From Posidonia oceanica (Eukaryota; Streptophyta; Magnoliopsida; Alismatales; Posidoniaceae): DNA of 64,000 nt. The position numbers and the translations under genes are program-made. The DNA lies in NCBI GenBank assembly GCA_037176725.1, contig JAZBRS010000020.1, forward strand, positions 87,428,001 through 87,492,000, written 5' to 3'. Below, piece after piece: positions 58,009-64,000 of this stretch (the first letter of the stretch is position 1; each line of letters opens with the position of its first letter). A model generated the notes under the pieces. That model did not search any database and had not been told where the DNA came from. It saw nothing but the letters and a program-made list of their open reading frames with translations.

Positions 58009-59061
58009 CTACTCTGTTGTTGAATCTGCCTCTTCAATGCTCATACAGTGTGCAGGCTGCTCAATGCGAGTAACAGATACATCCACTGTGCTGTCTTCAG
58101 GTATACTGAGCCAGGACGCCAGGGTAGCTAACGCATCTGCATATGCGTTCCTCGCTCAGTTCATGTATGTGAAGCGGATGCTTGCAAATTGTTCTATCAG
58201 TTTCAGTAGGTGTTCATGATATGGCAATAGTTTCGGATCTTTCGTTTTCCACTCGCCATTGACTTGAGAGATCACCAGCATAGCATCGCCGTGCACTAGC
58301 AGCTTCTGCACCTCATGCTCGAGGGCGACATTCAGTCCTAGGATGCATGCCTCGTACTCTGCTTCGTTGTTGGTGCATTTGAAGGTCAGCTTCCTGGAGA
58401 AGGGAATCATCTGTCCCTGAGGCGTTGTCAGCACTGCACCTACACCTTGGCCTTTCTTGTTTACAGCACCATCAAAGTATAGCTGCCATTGCTCCTGATC
58501 TTCAGGATCTTTGTCTTTAGAGTCCTCCATTGCAAACAGAATGTCTTCATCTAGAAACTGCGTCTGGAGTGGCTGATATTCAGGCAGTGGGAGATCAGCA
58601 AGATGGTCTGCCATAGCTTGGCCCTTCATAGACTTCTGCGTGACAAAGGTGATGTCGTATTGAGACAGTAGCACCTGCCACTTAACACATCTGCCTACCA
58701 TGACCAATTTTTGAAAGAGGAACTTGATAGGATCATGCTGGCACAAGAGCTAAACTGGGTATGCCATCATGTAGTGCCTTAACTTTTGTGCAGCCCAGAC
58801 AAGGGATAGGCAGGTCTTCTCTATTGTACTGTACCTGGCTTCACATTCATTGAACTTCTTGCTCAGGTAGTAAATGGCGTGCTCCTTTGTACCAGATTCG
58901 TCATGTTGGCCCAAGACGGCGCCCATGGAATGCTGTGTGGTAGAAAGGTAGAGAAGTAAGGGTCTCCCTAGAATGGGGGGAACCAAGATAGGAGGCTTAA
59001 TCAGCAGCTGCTTGATCTTGGCAAATGCAGCCTGACACTCCTCGCTCCAATGAATCTGCAC
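58009..59061 (-). pseudogene. RT connection and RNase H of Ogre-like gag-pol
   Basis: 59061-58753 covers the RT-RNase H linker (FAKIKQLLIKPPILVPP, GAVLGQHDESG, IYYLSKKF, CLSLVWAAQKLRHYM). A TAG at 58752-58750 replaces the Gln usually found after AYPV. 58746-58159 has RNase H features: LYFDGAVNKKG (first acidic residue), NNEAEYEACILGL (Glu) and LLVHGDAMLVISQVNG (Asp). A TGA at 58158-58156 replaces an Arg in the conserved R-A-x-N-x-x-A-D-A-L-A block, which continues behind it. All parts share one frame. Confidence 0.9.
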
Positions 59062-59069
59062 ATTCTTCT

Positions 59070-59969
59070 TCAGGAGCTTGAATATGGGTTCACAGATGGG
59101 CGTAAGCTGTGCAATGAAGCGACTGATGTATTGTAAACGCCCAAGCAGACCTTTGACTCCTTCTCAGTCCGAGGGGGTGGCATATCCACGATGGCTTTGG
59201 CCTTCATCGGGTCCACTTCAATCCCCCTTTGGCTAACAATGTAGCCCAGCAATTTGCCAGATAACACCCCGAATACACACTTGTTGGGGTTCAGGTGCAG
59301 CTTGTATTTCCGTAGACGGGTAAAGAGCTTCTTCAGACAGGCAAGATGATCTTCAGGCTCTTTTGTTTTAGCAATCATGTCGTCTACATAGACCTCCACT
59401 TCTTGGTGCATGAGGTCGTGAAACATTGCAGTCATGGCCCTCTGATAGGTTGTGCTAGCATTCTTCAGTCCGAACGGCATGACTTGGTAGCAAGAGACTC
59501 CCCAAGGGGTGATGAATGAGGTCTTTTCCATGTCTTCTTCTACCATTTTGATCTGATTATATCTAGAAAAGCCGTCCATGAAGGAGAGCATCTTGTGGCC
59601 CACTGTATTGTCGACTAGGACATCAATGTGAGGCAATGGGAAGTCGTCCTTGGGACTCGCCTTGTTCAGGTCCCTATAGTCGATGTAGATCCGGATGCGG
59701 CCGTCTTTCTTGGGCACAGGTACAATGTTTGCCAGCCACTCAGGATAAAGGACGACCTTGAGGAAATTGACTCTATGCTGTTTCATGATCTCTTCTTTGA
59801 TCATAAGCAGCCACTGCGGTCGCCATCTTCTCAGCTTCTGCTTTACTGGCTTGGCATCTGGATCTAGGGATAGATTGTGCACCATTATCTCTATGTCAAG
59901 GCCAACCATATCTTCATAGCTCCAGGCGAAGACATCCGCATATTCTTTTAGGAATGCGATGAATTCTGC
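59070..59969 (-). pseudogene. Reverse transcriptase of Ogre-like gag-pol
   Basis: Clear Ty3/gypsy RT: VPKKDGRIRIYIDYRDLNKA, then SFMDGFSRYNQI, VMPFGLKNA, and YVDD at 59390-59379, followed by CVFGVLSGKLLGYIVS. FSRYNQ carries Arg where the family has Gly. Upstream is the usual lead-in, FAWSYEDMVGLD. After RTEKES one base is missing near 59157; the expected GLLGRLQYISRFI block continues in the next frame to 59062. A TGA at 59972-59970 separates RT from the preceding linker. RT copies element RNA into cDNA. Confidence 0.92.
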
Positions 59970-62360
59970 TCAAGCCTGGGGGGACAGCTGGGCACTGATG
60001 CGGACTTCTCTGACTTCCTCAGCTGTGCTGATGTTAACAACCTCTGTTTCTTCAACATGGAGGTTGGGGCCTTCTGGGTCGTCGTCGTAGGGCCGGAACT
60101 CGGGCAATGGTTCGTCTGTCTCGTCCTCGCCCGTATCATCCTCCTCTCCATAAGTAATAAGTTCCAAGAGGATCTCTTTCTCGAAAGAAGGATTTGTGTT
60201 GTCAAAAGAGTGTATATGTTTCGCTGCTTGGCCCTGGTGACGCTTCAGGATGGTCACGCTTACTCGAGTATTCTTGTAGCCTCGGTGTGCGACCTCCGTC
60301 CTGGCAACTTCTTCTGTCTGCTTTGGCCTGACTGATTCTACTGAGTGCTCTGCTGATTCTGCTGAGGGCCTTGTTGATTCTGCCACTGATACTGCTGATG
60401 GCCCTGCTACTGATGATTCTGTTGCTGATTCTGCTTTCTGCTCTGCTACTGCTATTGCCTGGACTGCTAGTGCTTCCTCCTCTGAGTCTTCTGGTGTGCT
60501 CGTGGAGGGTATGCCGGACTGGCAGCTAATTTGGGCACTACCACTTGCTACACTGCCTAAGTGAGGCATGTGCTGCACAAACCACCTAGACCCACCTTCT
60601 AGTTGCTGAGTGATGAGCTCATCTGGTCTAGGGGAGTCCAGTATTGCTGAGTCTTCTTCTAGGATCATGATAGAGGCATGGTCTTCTCACAGAGGAGGGT
60701 CCGTAGCCACGGCTTTCCCTTTCCTTTCTACGGCTTGGTGCTTCGCCAGGTCTTCAACTATCGACTTGAGCTGTTCTTGGTAAAGTAACTCTAAGTCGGA
60801 CATCCATGAATCGACCTAAGCTTCTATCACCACTCCTTCCTCCTCATCCGAGGGTGAGTCGACGTAGTTGGCACCGGGGGCCTGCGGCTCTAGCCCGGCT
60901 GCAAGATGGATCGCTTCCCTTGGTATTTGCATGGTCTGGCTCACAAGCGCGCCTGATAGGGGCAGCTTCGGCATCGGAGATCCAAATAGACTGGTCAGCG
61001 GGGCCACAGATGGGTACGCTGCCAGGGTCACTGTTGCAGTTAGAGGGCAGGCAGAGGTGCTCTTCTGAGGGCTCAAGGGCTGGGAGACTATGGTGCTCAA
61101 TTGGTCCTCTACATCTGGTTGTGACTGTGAGAGTGTGGCCTTTGACGCCATGGGGGCCTGCCATGAGAGTTGCTGTTTTGCGGCAGGAGGATGTGAAGCG
61201 GACTGCGTCGGCTGCATTCTCAGTGATGCAGCTGCTGAAGTGGGCCGAGTCACACTGTTGACTGAATTGACTGATTGTCCCTCCAAAGAGAGTGACAGCG
61301 GTACTGATGCGACTGCGACCGCGGGTAGCCTGCCTGATTGTGCCAAAAGGAGTGTCTCTAACTTTTGAGCTACTGCTGCTGCCTGTGCTTGTAATGCAGA
61401 TGTGGCTGTAGAAATGTAAGAGCTTGTCAGTTCTGCCACAGAGTCTGCTAAATTGTCTGCTGTATCTGCTGAAGGAAGGGCAAAACAAACTGACCGTGGC
61501 ACCTCCTTGCTGATCAAAGCCTTGTTGCCAGTTGGGACGGCCTCTACTGCACCAGACTGCTCCACATCCGAGTAGTAGTCCTCATTGCAGACCCAATCTT
61601 CTGTTGGCACCATGACTTGATCGTCAGTTGATCCCAGAACTCCTGCACTGGTGAAGTTAGTGAGGTCTCCGGGGATGGCAGGTTCCTGATTCTTGAGTTG
61701 AAAGCAGTGATCTTCGCTGGGCTTGGGCTCATAACCGAGGCCTTCAGATTTCCTCCGCTCCGCCGCTATGATCGGCTCTGCGATCCCCTGGCCGTGACGT
61801 TCGAGCGGTGTACCCTTTATGTAACCCCACCTGTGACATAAATTCTCGACCATTCGAAAGGAGTTGTTGTGAACGGCCAAGGAGTTGGCACGTTCAAGAT
61901 CAGGATTGAAGTTAACCGGCTCGCACCGATTAACACGATACAAGGCTTCGGAAGTCTCAGGGTCAAACGGGATAGTTTGTGAAAAGACGGGGGAGACTGT
62001 CTTGATCCGCTCCTTCTCAAAGTTCTCCGCCATGACGACAATGACATCATCGCCGTGATGGTACTTTATCATTCGATGGAGGGTCAAGGGAAGGAGCTGA
62101 TGCTTGTAGAGCCAAGGGCGCCCAAGCAGGAAGTTGAAGTTTGGCTTCAAGTCGATGATGTAGAATTCTACATCGAAAACGACTGGGCCAATGGCAAGAG
62201 GAATAATCAAGATCCCCAGAGCGTCATGGTGGTTAAGGCCTGACCTGTTATCAACCAGCGTTAGGGGAATGCAAAAGTTTTTGAACTGAACTGTGACGAA
62301 CAGGGGTTGATTGTGATTAATCCCCGCCGGAGGCAGCTCATCACTCATAAAAGAGATGAC
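59970..62360 (-). pseudogene. Protease and linker of Ogre-like gag-pol
   Basis: After the Met at 62348 (MSDELPP) comes the retropepsin region. The active-site block reads LVDNRSGLN where D-N-G-S-A-L-N is expected, so the catalytic Gly is Arg. About 35 residues between it and LGILIIPLAIGPVVFDVEF appear deleted; FNFLLGRPWLYKHQ follows. Then come WGYIKGTPLERHGQGI and EGLGYEPKPS, a G-patch-like block typical of Ogre elements. A long Ser/Ala/Thr/Pro-rich linker runs to 60819, where TAG (60818-60816) falls, then TGA (60689-60687). 60668-59973 is an acidic, Ser/Glu-rich stretch leading to RT. All of this is in the same frame as gag and RT. Confidence 0.85.
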
Positions 62361-64000
62361 CTAGGGCTCCACAATCATCCCTACCATGCTTTCCAAGGCT
62401 GAAGGCTCAATGGATTGGGACACACGGGCGGCTTGGAACACGTGAAGAAAAGCTTCGCGATGTTCGACAGAGGTGTGGATTAGGTCCCAAATGGAAATGT
62501 TGGCTTTGACCTTCTTAAGTTGAGAGGTTATGTCTGCTTTGGGTTGGTTTTTCTTGGCAGCAGGAGGGGTTGTTTTGGCAAGCTCTAAAGGGGTAGTGGC
62601 AGGAGATTGGGCCGCTACAGGTTGGGCAGGGATTTGGCTTGCTACAGATTGGTTTGAGGCCAGATCTGCTATGGGTTGGTTAGAGGGTGGGGGCATAGCA
62701 GGTTCAGGGTGATTTGGCCTAATTGCCGATGCTGGGGGTCTGTAGACCCTCCCCGATCGCGTTACTTCCGCACACATTTCTATGGTGTAGCTGTAAGGAA
62801 CGCGATGGGTGTCTAGGGTTAAATCAATAACCACCGGAGCACGTGCTGCGAGCACAGGAGGGGTTACAGGGGGACCTACTGGATACTGAGGTCTATCTAA
62901 ATGGTAAGGTTGTTGGGGTGAGAAGGCAAGGGCTGGCTGAGGTCTACCTAGAAGATGTATAGGGGATTCTAGCTGAGGCCGCCCTAAGAGGTGGACGGGG
63001 GATCTAGGCTGGGCCCTAGCTAGGAGGTGTATAGGGGGTTGAGCCTGAGGAAGCACAGCAGGGGACGCGAAGGAGCACTCCGGCCTGGCACGCGGTCGGA
63101 TCATGTGAACTCTCGACTCGGAGTCGGCAACTGCCACGAGATAGAGATTGATAGGGAAAGGCTCAGAGATATCAGAAATAAGATCAGAAGGGTCTATGAC
63201 AGAGGTAGTAGGCCCAGAAGGGAAGATAGAGTGAATGCTTGAGGTTCCTACCCCTCCCGGACAAGTGTGCTCCGGCAGAGGTTGGTGGATGATGCCAGAA
63301 TGAGGGGGAACAGCTGAATGTGCAGATGCATGTGTGTGTGCTTGAGTGGATGCCTCGTGCGTGTCAATCACAATTGTTCCCGATTCGATTAGATCCTGAA
63401 TAGCGTTCCGCAAGGAGTAGCAATTGTCCATCGAATGCTCGACGCTTCGATGGAAATTGCAAAAGAGGTTCACCTTAAACCAATACGGCAAAGGATTTGG
63501 GGGCGGGCGAACCTCCAGGAACTTCAGGAGCGATGCAACCTTCGGCAAGATGACCGTGAGCGGTTCCACCAGTGGGTCGAACTTCCGTTTCTCAGTGGGT
63601 GGCCTTCTTTGCCTCTAGTATGAGCCTTGCTGAACATGTGTGGTGGGGTAGACCGGTCTAGCGGTGGTTGTGATCTGTGGTGTGGGTGGATTCCTAGGTG
63701 CAGGAGCATACACCATCTGAGCTGGGGCAGGCCGGGACGGCAAGTGAACAGACACAGCAAGAGAGTCGACGAATGCAACAGTGGTTTTCGGCGAGTCCTT
63801 CTTCTTTGGACGGTTGTTGCTGCTGCCACTGTTGTTGTTGGAGGTGTTGCTGTTGGCACTGTTACTGCTGATCGCGGCCTGCTTAGCGAACGCAGAGAGA
63901 GCTGGGAAGTTGCCACTCCGCAAAGAACTCTCCACGCGCGCTCCAGCTTGGATGAGTGCTGCAAAAGTAGTGACTGGCTGGATGCTAAGCAGAGCTCCAA
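62361..64000 (-). pseudogene. Gag (C-terminal part) of Ogre-like element, truncated by window edge
   Basis: Enters from beyond 64000. 63935-63618 (SSLRSGNFPALSAFAKQ, Ser/Asn-rich, KKK patch) matches the segment after the gag core in the gag-only element (SSLRSGHFPALSALARQ). A TAG at 63617-63615 interrupts. The frame then continues through VEPLTVILPKVASLL, LFCNFHRSVEHSMDNC (Cys/His motif, with Glu where the nested gag has Gly) and LRNAIQDLI. A Pro/His/Gln-rich tail with HLLGRPQ repeats follows, then TAG at 62363-62361. No frameshift in this part. The gag core lies outside the window. Confidence 0.9.

Larger units (their letters stand above)
25569..64000 (-). mobile_element. Large Ogre/Tat-like Ty3/gypsy element, minus strand, continues past window
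   Basis: From its 3' end it has a 3' LTR (25569-26006 plus 45940-51265, split by the 19.9-kb element), a polypurine tract (51266), tandem-repeat-rich 3'UTR (about 51801-53800), a plant-mobile-domain-like frame (54063-55265), a spacer, and a gag-pol frame (56762 to beyond 64000). The 5' LTR and the start of gag are outside the window. Presence of pol makes it the autonomous-type relative of the nested element, which shares its LTR ends, polypurine tract and hairpin repeats. Eight nonsense codons and two frameshifts in pol, three nonsense codons in the extra frame and the insertion in its LTR show it is dead. Confidence 0.9.

Overview
This window is a stretch of nuclear DNA from a flowering plant with a large, repeat-rich genome. 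It holds one recognisable host gene, a dead bHLH transcription factor. Nearly everything else is LTR retrotransposon, with the proteins, primer sites and long terminal repeats typical of plant Ty3/gypsy (Ogre/Tat type, Athila-like and a third TGTAACA type) and Ty1/copia elements. I cannot name the species. No RNA gene, CRISPR array or bacterial feature was seen.

Layout. 1-2807 is the 3' end of a plus-strand Ogre/Tat-like element: 3'UTR, polypurine tract and 3' LTR. It sits in a decayed minus-strand Ty1/copia element (2808-6178: protease, gag, primer site, LTR). 6179-8785 shows no gene. 8786-13333 (minus) is a MYC2-like bHLH pseudogene with three in-frame TAG codons. Its last coding stretch is split by a 3.1-kb solo LTR (8857-11941, target duplication CTTTG). 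13334-14576 is AT-rich intergenic DNA.

From 14577 to the right edge the window is a nest of insertions. A TGTAACA-type LTR (14577) is cut by a plus-strand Ogre-like element (15656). That element's LTR carries an opposite-strand solo LTR (17751-21132, duplication GCATG), and its leader is cut by an Athila-like element (23492). The Athila-like element is cut by a large minus-strand Ogre/Tat-like element (25569 to beyond 64000). That element's 3' LTR is in turn split by a complete 19.9-kb minus-strand element (26007-45934, duplication CATAC).

The innermost element has about 6.2-kb LTRs, a primer site, a polypurine tract and a nearly intact gag, but no protease, reverse transcriptase, RNase H or integrase. 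It looks like a gag-only, non-autonomous derivative (TR-GAG type). The surrounding element carries a gag-pol frame (gag, protease, RT, RNase H, integrase) with eight nonsense codons and two frameshifts. Between pol and its 3' LTR it has an extra 400-codon plant-mobile-domain-like reading frame and long tandem arrays.

The most unusual signals are short inverted-repeat modules. The 3' regions of both minus-strand elements hold 20-nt hairpins whose stems change in a compensatory way. The Ogre-like LTRs hold about 17 copies of a palindromic cassette centred on GCGTCCAACGTTGGACGC. A third cassette around TTCGGTATGCCGAA is shared between a copia LTR and a TGTAACA-type LTR.
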